Assembly: GCF_003286085.1 (NCBI RefSeq)
Contig: NW_020825288.1
Span: 24,924,001-24,988,000, forward strand
Direction of reading: 5' to 3'
From: Drosophila persimilis
Lineage: Eukaryota > Arthropoda > Insecta > Diptera > Drosophilidae
DNA length: 64,000 nucleotides
Every line of letters begins with the position of its first letter. Within the stretch, counting starts at the first letter, position 1. A program made the translations under genes and the position numbers. Shown in pieces: positions 10,401 through 20,371 of this stretch. The notes below the pieces were generated by a model. That model saw only the letters and a list, made by a program, of their open reading frames with translations, had not been told where the DNA came from and ran no database searches.

Positions 10401-11473
10401 GCTGGTGTTGCTGCTGCTGATGCTGACGTTACCTTCTGTCATTCCACAAAGAAGCTCTTGGGTCTCCGCTTGAAGATTTCTGTTTTAGAAAATAATTTTG
10501 TGAGTTCCGCTAGTACGATTTGCATACGTGTGCGTCAGAGACTCTTAATTTGGAGTGGAGAGGTGCGTGTTTGTGTGGGAATACCTAACGATTTCAGCTT
10601 TTCTTTTGGGTTTTTTATGTGGGAGCATCTGCGTCAACGCCTTCAGGTCTTTTTGTGCAAATTTAACTTTCGTTCAAGGCTAGACAGCAGCTGCAAGTTG
10701 TTTGTTAACTGCTTTATAGGCAGTTTGTATGTTTTTTCTTTCTTGGAATAAATTTCTGCCTCTGTGAATCTGTAAATCTGTGAATCGATAATTTAATCTC
10801 TCTACTGTTGCCATTCAGACATTACGCATTCAAATATACCGTAAGAAAGTGCCATATGTATTAATTTACAGTTACAGGAAAGAGTATACGGATACCCCGC
10901 CGCCATGCAGCCCTTTGTTGCCATGCACTTCGTTAATCTCCCGACACTGAAATAACACAATGAAAAATTTGAGCAAAGCGCAGTTTTTACAAATAAATAA
11001 ACGCCAAACAAACAGTGCGAAGTGCAATAACAAGAGTTGTTCATCATAAAGTGTACGTGTATTATGGTACCATTCACCGGCCGGCCGGTAAACTGATAAG
11101 CACGTACTATGTATTTATTGTTGTACAATGTACATATGTACATACACGAGCGCGAACACAATCGCACGTACACGCACACGCATGTGGATTACACCAATAC
11201 ACAGACTTGCAGTAATTGCTATTGGGTGTAAATGTCGTTGATCTTTCGTTTAATGTGAAATTTTTTGACAGTTTTTGCTCGTCTGTTGCCGACTTGATCC
11301 GATCCACTAATTGCAAAAGTACACGTCATCAGCAGCAGCAGCGCACAAAAAATGGCTGATAACGAAGCAGGAACTAAAATAAATGATGGGGTTTTTTTAG
11401 TTGATTTTCATTAGAAATAGGTTCTGAAACATCAAATTTTTCCCCGTTATAACTCTTGCCGCTTTGATTCCAG
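7440..11473 (+). other. probable 5' noncoding exon and long first intron of the RRBP1-like gene
   Basis: About 4 kb without supported coding. The assignment as first intron rests on the donor near 7487 and a good acceptor at 11471-11473 (TTTGATTCCAG). Contents: an AC microsatellite at 7615-7635, a compound TC/TG microsatellite at 9643-9672, GA-rich patches near 8450 and 10280-10360, and short non-conserved frames. Alternative internal promoters are possible, especially at the GAGA-rich patch near 10290, but nothing fixes one. Confidence 0.5.
9643..9672. repeat. compound (TC)n(TG)n microsatellite
   Basis: About eight TC units run directly into six to seven TG units. Simple repeat inside the presumed first intron, with no further signal. 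Confidence 0.9.
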
Positions 11474-11536
11474 TAACCTACACGTTAAGGAGAGATTCCT
11501 GAGAAGAACCCCCAATCAGCTGCATCAAGGCATAAT

Positions 11537-11563
11537 ATGCAAATATGGATTTCCACATACTGA
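11537..11563 (+). promoter_or_regulatory. 8-codon upstream ORF overlapping the RRBP1-like start
   Basis: An ATG at 11537, eight bases before the main ATG at 11545 and in another frame, opens MQIWISTY and stops at 11563 inside the main coding region. Ribosomes initiating there would miss the main start, so it could damp translation. Its context is weak (ATAATATGC), so leaky scanning is expected. Confidence 0.5.
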
Positions 11564-14500
11564 TCGTCATTGGTTGTGTGATCAGCGCCTCCCTGCTCTC
11601 CTTCCTGTTCATCAACAAGATCTTCAGGCGCAAGACCTTCGAAGAGGTCGTGGCCGAGAAGCGCGCGTTGAGCGCCAATTTGTACAAGGCCGGCGGAGGA
11701 GCAGCGGCCAGCAAGAAGCCCAAGAAGAAGGAACTGAAGCGTGAGAAGAAGCAGCGCCAAAGGGAACAGCAGCGGGATGCGAGCCATGATCCCGAGGAGG
11801 ATTACTCCGATGGCCAGTCCGAGGAGCAGGGTTCGGTCGAGGAGGAGCCCGGCCTGTCCAAGCAGCATGTGGAATTCGAGCCCGATGCAGAGATCATGCA
11901 CGACCAGCGTAGGTCAAGCAATGCGGCCGAAAAGGAGAACGTCCCTGTAGGAAAGAAGGGCAAGAAGGACAAGCGGAATGCTGGCAAGGGTGGAGGAGCA
12001 GCAGCAGCAGCAGCCGCCGCATCTGTGGCTGGCATTTTGGTCAACAAAAACGAGCCGGTGGCCGTCAAGCCCGCTACCGTCGAGGAGACTCCTACTTTGA
12101 ATAATTTTGAGGTACGGGCTCCCAAGGACGTGGTCGAGCTAAAGAAGCAGGAGCAAAAGGAGCGCAAAGAGGACAACAACAACAAGCAGCAGGCCCAGAA
12201 GAAGAACGCAGCCGGCAGTGTGGCCAAAAAGGAGAAGCCAGTCACTGGAGGAGTGCCCTCCACTGCTGACCAGGAGGCACCGTCCGTACCCAAACAGATA
12301 CTGAAGCAGCAGCAGCAACAGCAGAACGGCTCGCCCAAGACCCAAAACAACCAAGTGAACAACAAGACCAAACAGCAACAGCAGCAGCAGCAGCACCAGC
12401 ACAAGAAACAGCAGAAGGAGACGCTGACAGCCAAGGAACTGGCCCAGGCTTTGGAAAAACTGGCCGAGCATCAGAACCAAACGATTGGTGTCTCAGCCCT
12501 CATGAATGTCTTCTCCCGGGCCGAGCTGAATCGCTCCGAGATCCAGATTTTGATCGATTATCTGCTGAACAAGCAGCAGGATATGCCCGCCTCCCATGCC
12601 GAGTGGTCGGATGATATTTGCCAGAAATTGAAGCGCCAGCTGGAGGAGAAGGAGAAGCTACTGGCCGAAGAGCAGGAGGCCTCCATTGGCATCCAGGCCA
12701 AGCTGCGTGAACTGCGCCAGGAGGTCAATACGGAGCGCGCCCAAATGCACGGTCGCATTCAGGCCTACAACGACAAGCTCCAGGCCAAGGAGCAGGAGCT
12801 GTCCGCCGTCAATCAGGAGTTGTCCAGTCTCAACGACAAGCTGACCCTCGAACGCCAGCAATTCCAGGTATGTCCACAGCAGCCACGCCAAATGAGCCTC
12901 CTATAAGTTTCTTATATTTTCGTTTTAGACCCTGCTGAGGGAAAAGCAGGCTAGTTCGCAGGATCTAGTGCCGCAGCTGCAGCGCCTGCAACAGGATCTG
13001 GCACACAAGGAGAAGTGCCTGGCCGACATGACCGCCTTCGTGAGCGCCGAGACGCAGCAGAAGAACGAGCTGATTCAGCAGCAGGCACAGCAACTGCTCG
13101 CCCTCGAGCAGCAGCGCGACGAGCTGGAGGTGCGCCAGAACAACAGTATCTACGAGCTGGAGGAGCGCAAGCACGTGGACGCGGAGAACGGCGAGCTAAA
13201 GGTGGAGCTGCGCAATCTCCACAATGCGTTGGAGTCGGCCAAAGCCGATCTTGCGCAGGCCCAGTCGGAACTGAAGCACGTCCGGGGCGGAGAGCTGCAG
13301 GAGCTGCGCCAGCAGGCGGCCACTTTGGAGGCCAACAACCAGACACTCAACCAGCAGCTCAGCCAAGCCACAAGCAGCGCCGTACAGGCGACGGCCGCCC
13401 AGTCGGAGCAGGCCCAGTTCCAGTCCGATGCTTTGGCCAAGAAGCAGCAGGAGCTGAGTGCGCTGCAGGCCCAGTACGGATCGCTGACCGAGGCCCAGGA
13501 CAAGCAGCAGCAGCACTCCAGCAGCCTGCAATCTCAGGTGCTGGAGCTGCAACAACGCGCCGAGCAGCTGGTGGCAAGGGAAAAACAGCTGCTGCAGGAG
13601 TTGCAGGAACAGCGCGAGAAGAATAATGTAAGTAAAGGAAACTCTTAGCTGATTCGTGTTTGTTTCTGTCCTACCCATTCGCATGCCCGTGGTCTCCCAT
13701 CCTCTTGCGTTGTTGTTGCACCCTTTTACTAATTTGCCACACGTATTTGTGTTTCGTCAGGACGTGCGTATGAAAAATTGGAAGTTGATTGAAGCGTTGC
13801 AAAATGCCGAAGCAACAGCAACCGCCACGGCAAAGACGAAAACAAATACAAAGCAATCCTTAGGCGTAAGTGCATGCACAGATCCTGTCCCTTTTCCTAG
13901 CTTAATTTTCCTTGAAATCCTGCAAAACTCTATTCTCTTGATTCTTCCTCATTGCAGCAGCAACAGAAAGATCTGCAACAGCAACAGAAGGATCTGCAAC
14001 AGCAAAAGCAAGATCTGCAGCTGCAACAGCAACAGCAACAACAGCAAAAGTCCGTGGCGGCTGCCAATGGGGGAAACTCCTCCGCAAAGAGCGAACAGCA
14101 ACGCATACGCGATCTTTACCAGCGTCTCTACCCTGAAGCGGTGAAAGCGCAAGCGGCCAGCGCCCTGCAGGCTTCCTTTGATCAGTGGCTGGAGCAGGTC
14201 CTGGCCACACACATCAAGCAGCAGCAGCTGGAGCTGGAGAGGAAGGCGGCTCAGAATAGTAGTAATAAGTCCACACAATCAAACAATAGTAGCAGTAGCA
14301 GCAACCACAATAGTAGCAGCACCAGCAGCATCCCCAACAATATTAGTAGCAATAATAGTAGTTCGAATAGCAAATCCTCCTCCTCCTCCGCCGCCTCCAC
14401 TGCTGAGCAGCAGCAACAGCAGCTGGAGCTGCACAAACAGAACCTGCAGCTGCGGGAAACGAACGACAAGCTGACGCAGCTGGTCACCAAAACGGTAAGA

Positions 14501-14744
14501 AATGGTGCTTTTATTATTGATTCTCTTATTCTATTCTTAAATTATTTTCTGCAGACCAACACGCTGATGGACTTGGAGGAGCGTGCACGGGAGCAGGACG
14601 AGCATTGGCGTGGCATTGTTAACCAGAAGGAGCAGCTGATCACCAAGCTGCAACAGCATGCCTCAAATGGGGAGCAGGTGGGTGGCAGGTCTTCCTTTTT
14701 TCAATGGAGATTCTGAAGCAATGTTCTTTTTGCAGGACATTTAA
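11545..14744 (+). CDS. kinectin/RRBP1-family ER membrane coiled-coil protein
   Basis: Six exons, all joined in phase 0: 11545-12867, 12929-13627, 13761-13865, 13958-14494, 14555-14677 and 14736-14744, giving 931 residues. Every intron is GT-AG. Residues 1-25 form a hydrophobic N-terminal anchor (MDFHILIVIGCVISASLLSF) followed by a basic flank and KTFEEVVAEKRAL, the arrangement of RRBP1/p180. A Lys/Glu/Gln-rich low-complexity region with polyalanine and polyglutamine follows. From about residue 300 the protein is almost continuous heptad coiled coil, and the 35-residue exon 3 contains MKNWKLIEALQNAE, the family motif KNWKAMEAL of RRBP1 and kinectin. These proteins sit on the rough ER facing the cytosol and bind ribosomes, mRNA or kinesin. 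Exon 4 is Gln/Ser/Asn-rich. The last exon encodes only Asp-Ile-stop. Confidence 0.85.
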
Positions 14745-15906
14745 TGTCGCGGAAGAGCATTAGATGGAGAAGTCCTACAACGACGATAAATGACAAGCGG
14801 ACAACACACACGAGTTTGTCCAAACTTCCGTAACAACAGCAACAGCAAACCATAATTCTAACAATTCTATTAAGTTTAACGAGAGGAGTCTCCCACAGCA
14901 ACAGCAACCGCAACCATTTAACATTTAAAGAATGAAGAACTACGTACGGGAATGCTTTAAGAACTTATAACTAGAGCAACAAAAAAGTAAAATTAATATA
15001 AAAACGACTTTTGTGCAATGTTAAACGAGATGTAAAAACAAATCGAAGGAATTCTAGAGCCCTCCCTCACAAACAAACAAAAAAATCCATTGCTGCTGCT
15101 CAAAGTGAGAAAAATGTCTTTTTCTAACTATTAATTATTATCAATGATTATTTAACCAGAAGGCCGTATGCGTTTGCGTATGCGTATAATATTTGTGTTG
15201 AACTTGCATTTAAACAAAAAAACACGCGCTATAAACAATTGTATATGTATATGTATCTTATGTTTAAGCAAATGAATTTACACAAAAACAAAAACTACTT
15301 AAAAGGCAATTCTATACAAAATAAACCAATTATATACTTATAGTTAAATATCCTAAATTTATGTATTGTATGCATGTAATTTGTATGTGTATTTTTTTTT
15401 CTCCATGTTTTCCATGTTCTGTTTTCAATTTAATTTAATTGTGAAGCAAAAAGTATTCAAATCCGCAGCAGCATGTGGTCTCGGTCCACCCCACAAACGA
15501 CAGCAACAGCAACAACATTTAATTAGGCGTATATAAAACCAAGAAATAACTATTTTTATATAAACAAACACACACACACACACACACACAAAAGAGAATG
15601 AAACCGTATTTATAAGTAAAACGCAAATTCACACGAAATGCTAGCTAATTAGCGATAAAAGAATTGTCAAAAAGTAAACTTGTTGCATGCAAAAAAAGTA
15701 TTTAAGTGTAAACCGAAACGACGGAGGAGGAGTAGAAGGAAAAAACACACAAAAGGCGACCCCCTCCCCCCAAGTAAACGAATGAGCTATAGCCTGCATT
15801 ATTAAGATTTATGATGTATAACTTATGGTAAATGAGAATTAAATACATACACACATATGAGATAAAGTGAGAGAATACTTTTGTTGGGCTTTTGCTGGCT
15901 GGCTAA
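14745..15906 (+). other. 3' UTR of the RRBP1-like gene and convergent interval to ald
   Basis: This 1.16 kb is AT-rich, with CAACAGCAACAG patches, a run of about 12 AC units (15567-15591) and several AATAAA/ATTAAA-type hexamers (about 15320 and 15838). It most likely is a long 3' UTR. The two convergent genes end at 14744 and 15907. No coding or RNA gene seen. Confidence 0.55.
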
Positions 15907-18310
15907 CTACTTAGTTGTTGGCTGGTTGGTGCTGGCTTTGCTGCCAATCTGTAGATTCTGCAGGGGAATGACCATGTGGAAGGGATACTGCAGCAGTTGA
16001 GTGCACGAGGGCCGCATCTTGGGATTCAGCTGAAGGCAATTTTTGACCATCTATAAAGGAGTTTGAATATATATCCCACATCTACATATATGATATCAAA
16101 GACTAAAATACCAAGTTGTTGCATCAGTAACAAATTTCCATTTCAATTTCTGTTTCTTAACAGCGACTTGTGCGCGTCGCCTTACTCTTACTCTTATTAT
16201 TTAATTTGTTGACCGAAAAGCCTCGCCTAATAATGTGTGGATTGCTGTTGGATTCTGCGGAACGACTCAGCTTCCCACGGAATTGACGAACAGGCGAAGC
16301 TGAGAAGAATATGCCGCCATAGAACATCTTTTTGGAGCCTCATGCAACATCTTGGTAATTGTATTGTCTTTGATAGTACTCTACGAAAACTCACATGAAC
16401 CAGCATGGCTGGATAGTAGAAAGGTATCTCTGGATACTCAATGTTTGTCCCCGGATTGGCAATGGCATTCATCTTAGCACAAATATTGCGTATATGACCA
16501 AAGGGCGTCTTTTGGTACAGCAGCAGATACAGTATGCAGCCCAAGGACCATACATCCGACTTGGTGGAGATCTTTATCTTGGGCTGATTAGCACCGCGCA
16601 TGGGACTGTTGCCCGTCGAGATATCCGTGAGCGCCTCAGGACTGATGTAGTTAAAGGTGCCCGCCTGGGAGAACTTTATGATGCTGGTGGAGTCCACCGA
16701 AATGTTGCTGGCAATTCCAAAGTCAATCAGCTTCAGACGGCCATTGACCATCAGAAAGTTGGCCGGCTTCAGGTCCGAGTGTATGACACCGTGCAAATGG
16801 ATATAGTTGACAGCCTGCAGCATCTGGTACAGAATGCTCATCAGGCTGTAGGCGGGCAGATTTGTGGTGTAGCTTTGGAGGATCTTGTTCAAGTCGGAGT
16901 CACCCTTCTCCATCACCACATACAGCTTGGACTCCTCGCGCAGAAGTTGACTGTGGGAAAGCGGAATGTATTTATACCATTAAAGTCTCTGAAATCTAGT
17001 TACTCACTAATCGTACAAAGCCACAACGCATACGTTGCCCTGCAGCTTCTCCAGCAGCTTGGTTTCATTCAAATAGCCTTGCACCACCGTCGGATCGGCC
17101 TGCAGATCCACTACCTTCAAGGCAAACTCCCCACCAGAGTCCGGACGACGGGCCAGGTAAACGGAACTGGAGCCGCCACAGCCCAGCTTCTGGCATATCG
17201 CGTACTCATGATCCTTTATCTTTATTATGTTGTTCGATGATTTGGTGGAGGTGGAGGGCGGCAATGGCTCTGGTTTCTTAATGGGCACCGACACAACATC
17301 TTTGGGTTTCACTGGCTCAATTTTTGGCGGCAACATTTCATTTTCTGCCTCATGGAAAGCATTGTCTAAAGACTTCTTTGACTTTCCATGGATGTGCTCT
17401 GCCTTGGGCTGCGGCTCTGGCTTTGCCGGGGGAATGTCGGGACTCTCACTGATGGTGTCGCACAGGGAGAAGCTGTCGCAGGGAAAGGGAGCGCCACGGC
17501 CCACGGTCATGGGCGTCTGGAAGAGAACCTTCTGCGAGCGAAACTCATTGGATACCGCACTGCGGGGTTTAGATGCCTGAGTGGAGCCGCGTACTCGCAC
17601 CAGTGGCGTTATGAAGTCACCTTCGGGCTTCGCATGAGACTTGGCCACAATCGAGGATCCATTGCGCAGGGGAGTCTCGTCATCAAATAGTTTACGTCGC
17701 TCTGAGATTGTTTGGAGCTTTTTGATGGCCTGCGGTTCTGGCGCAGCCGCCGGGGAGTTCTGATTGGGGGCAGTGGTGCTGCTGCTGCAGTTGATGCCCA
17801 TGTTGCCGAAGCGTCCCAGGAATGACAAATTCGAATCAGATTGCTTGAGTGCGGCCCCCGTGGAGGAAGCTGGACCACCGCTAACCGACAACTCGTGCGT
17901 GGGACTCAACACAAAGGAATCATTGAGAATGGCGCAGTTGAGATTGTGGTCGTTTTTGTTATCATCCTCCTCATCGCTGTCCGAGTCCATCATGGCCATT
18001 TCAGAGACGCGCCGTGGCCTGAAACACACACCGAATTAAAAGGCGACGCCATTTGCGTGGAAAAAGATACTAACAGCACTTCACCGGCTGCCCTATTGTG
18101 AAGTGGAATGTTTTCCTTATTGCCAGCATTATTGAAGCCGATGACTGATCTCTGACCGAATGCAGATGCCGCCGCCGCTGGCCGTGGGTTTTTTACGGCT
18201 GCGATATTTGATCGGTGCGGCTTGAGAGGCGTATTGTAGTCATCGTCCGTGTCCGAGTCAATACCAAGCGCTAGCAAGTCCTTGATGCGGCGCGGCACAG
18301 GAGTAGTCAT
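15907..18310 (-). CDS. ald: Mps1/TTK dual-specificity spindle-checkpoint kinase
   Basis: Four exons: 18310-18075, 18018-17008, 16950-16395 and 16050-15907, giving 648 residues. Donors are GTTAGT, GTGAGT and GTGAGT. The N-terminal half is disordered and Ser/Pro-rich. The kinase domain starts near residue 356 (KLGCGGSSSVYLARR), has FALK (Lys about 380), then IHSDLKPANF with catalytic Asp about 475, DFG at 492-494, and the activation-segment anchor AGTFNYISPEA. HSD in place of HRD and the NY-x-PEA segment are Mps1 signatures. Exon 4 adds the C-lobe end (MVKNCLQLNPKMRPSCTQLL). Mps1 phosphorylates KNL1 MELT repeats at unattached kinetochores. In Drosophila the gene is altered disjunction. It is divergent from TMEM192. 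The second intron splits the kinase domain. Confidence 0.95.
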
Positions 18311-18699
18311 TTATTATCTTTTTTAAAATTGAATTTAAACAAAAAGCCATAGAACTAGAGATGATATTTGCTCACCTTTTATCGTTATCGATCGAGGTGT
18401 GCGCCAAAATCAAACTAATTTCCTATGAAGTAGGTGAGATTATATTCTCAATACTCAATTTAATAGTCAGTCTTAGTTACCATTATGGTTCGAATTTTAT
18501 TTAATATCTATTTTTTTATAGTGCCTTTTTAAATTCAAATTTGGCAGTTTATGACGAACTGGTTCTGTGAAGCACCTCGAACTCAACCAAGTGGCAGCCC
18601 TGAGAATATTCGATAAGTTATCGCAAACAATTTTGTACAGTTAGCAGCGCCACAAAAGCCGATAACAGATTGACCGTTTACTGTACTCTTAATACTTTT
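18311..18699. other. ald upstream region
   Basis: Noncoding. On the minus strand a DRE-like ATCGATAA (about 18386-18393) lies some 80 bp upstream of the ald start codon, with a GTGAGC donor-like site just downstream that could end a short leader exon. Another CGATAA pair sits near 18612. No other feature. Confidence 0.45.
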
Positions 18700-18937
18700 C
18701 AGGTAATAACAGGTAATAAAGCAGTCAAGTAGATGATTGATTCATTAATCGGGTAAAATTATGTGGGCAGGGCTGAGAGATCTATCTAGTTAGCAATAAT
18801 CGACGGAATATCAAAAACGAATATAAACTTGAATTCGTCATTATATTTACGGTATATTTTTAAAATAAGATGGTATATTTCGGTATATTTCTGAGAGCCG
18901 GGCGGTATATTTTATCTGTAAATACGTGTTCACACTG
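18700..18937 (+). promoter_or_regulatory. dispersed repeat carrying the motif 1/6 promoter of TMEM192
   Basis: From 18716 (GCAGTCAAGTAG) the sequence follows the repeat unit seen at 7200-7330 (ATTGATTCATTAATCG, TATGTGGGCAGG, GAGAGATCTATCTAGTTAG), runs into the shared AACTTGAATTCGTCA block (about 18826-18840), then three GGTATATTT boxes with a perfect motif 6 at 18879-18890. TGTTCACACTG at 18927-18937 is motif 1 with one mismatch. Transcription would start just after it, giving a leader of roughly 75 nt without upstream ATGs. Confidence 0.7.
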
Positions 18938-19016
18938 GCCGACAACAAACAAAATAAAAACATTTTGAGAATTACGCATAATTTCGCTGCGCATTTAAGG
19001 AAAAAAGACCCCCAAA

Positions 19017-20071
19017 ATGGATAACGAATCAACAGGCGCCGCCGTCCCGGCGGGCGTTATACCGCCACACATCCAAGACACGGACCAACTGTTGGATCCC
19101 GTTCTCTTTTCGAACGACAATCGAAACTTCAAGCTGAAAACCGTGCCCGCATTTAGGTGAGGATGAATGGGAGTGGGGCATGGGCCTGCCGCCGGCGACA
19201 ATGAATCACTTCATTGTCCAGCGAAAGGGTTGAAATTTGATGAGATATGGATGAGTGCAATGCAATTAACGCACACCAATGCAAATCTACTTTACAGCAT
19301 ACACTTGCTTATCTCGTCGGTGATTTCGTGTGTGGGCATTGGACTGGCGGCCCTGTGGCCAGCGGAACGACGATGCGACGCCTACTTTATAATGCTCTAC
19401 TTGCGTGCAACCTTCTGGGTCATTACATATGTAAGGACTTGCGATTCATTCAAGCGTTTGGATTCGACCTGGCTCAATGTCAATTTTCCATTTTTGCAGC
19501 TCTTCGACCACTTTGTGAAAATTCAACATCAAAAGCTACGGATGAGCGGCTACCATGATTTCCATCGGGAGACAAGCATGCAGAAGGGCATTCCCCTGCA
19601 AGTGGTGTCTCTCTGGAACTCAATGCTGCTTGCTGTCCAGGCCATGATCCATCATTATTATGGAGTGAGCTTCTGGGAGCACTGTGCCGCCGGCTGGCTG
19701 TCGCCCATCAGCTATGTGACTGCGTTCAGTGTTGCCGAGAATGTGGTGTTGGCCATCTTCCATGGCTGCTATATTGGTTAGTTTAGTGATATTTTCTTCC
19801 AGGAGAGATTATTTTCAATTCTGAATCGCTTTGCCTTGCAGACAAGGTGAGAAAATTTAACAAGGCCAATCTGGCCCCAGATGTCCTGCGAGGCACTGAT
19901 CAAGTCGGCGGCTCTTTGGGACTGATGCAGCCCGGCGGCGACACAGCCGAACTGCTGGAGAAGCAAGCGGATCTCATTGCCTATCTGCGGGATCATACGC
20001 ACAGGCTCAACCTAAGTATGCACAAAATGCAGACGAATGTGCGGCCCGTACGCACGCCACAGATTCCTTAA
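19017..20071 (+). CDS. TMEM192-like lysosomal membrane protein
   Basis: Four exons: 19017-19156, 19298-19430, 19500-19776 and 19842-20071, giving 259 residues (human TMEM192 is about 271). All introns are short and GT-AG. Four hydrophobic segments can be seen: IHLLISSVISCVGIGLAALW, the segment around YFIMLYLRATFWVITYLF, SLWNSMLLAVQAMIHHYY, and ISYVTAFSVAENVVLAIFHG. Diagnostic parts are HFVKIQHQKLRMSGYHDFHR (human YHHSKIRNRGYNLIYR), VRKFNKA after the last membrane segment (human IRRFNKA), and a C-terminal LLEKQADLIAYLRDHTHRL helix (human VEKQGDTIEYLKRHNALL). TMEM192 is a lysosome/late-endosome protein of uncertain biochemical role. The start ATG has a good context (AAAATGG) and is the first AUG after the promoter. 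Confidence 0.85.
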
Positions 20072-20371
20072 GGATGGGCGAAGGAAGGACCATTTATACA
20101 CTACATATTATCATTTTCTTTTTACTTTTTAATGGCGCTTTTCCTTTTATTCTATTACTATTATTCATGACGGAAGAAATGTTCTTTAAGGAAAATCATA
20201 TTTAAACACAATTATGCCAAATTGTAAATATATAAAAAAAAATTAAAAATTTTGATCTATTCGCTGATGATTCACTAATCAGTATGATTGTAAAGTTATA
20301 TACAAAAAGTGCGCGTGCGGATGTGTGTGTTAAATTGTTAAATTAAATCTGATCTATATATTATCTTTAAT
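20072..20371. other. convergent 3' ends of TMEM192 and the WD40 host gene
   Basis: 300 bp of AT-rich sequence between two convergent stop codons, with A-runs and AATTAAA-like hexamers around 20240-20260. It should hold both polyadenylation sites. Nothing else seen. Confidence 0.5.

Noticed and set aside
10317..10751. 144-codon plus-strand frame in the RRBP1-like first intron
   Set aside because: Low-complexity start, no family similarity, no splice context, and it begins in a GAGA/CAG-like repeat.
11802..12480. Cys/Leu-rich minus-strand frames of 113-210 codons
   Set aside because: Antisense to Gln-rich and Lys/Glu-rich codons of the RRBP1-like exon 1. The composition is forced by the opposite strand.
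16395..17240. 281-codon plus-strand frame
   Set aside because: It is antisense to the kinase exons of ald and has no family resemblance. It is a shadow of the real gene.
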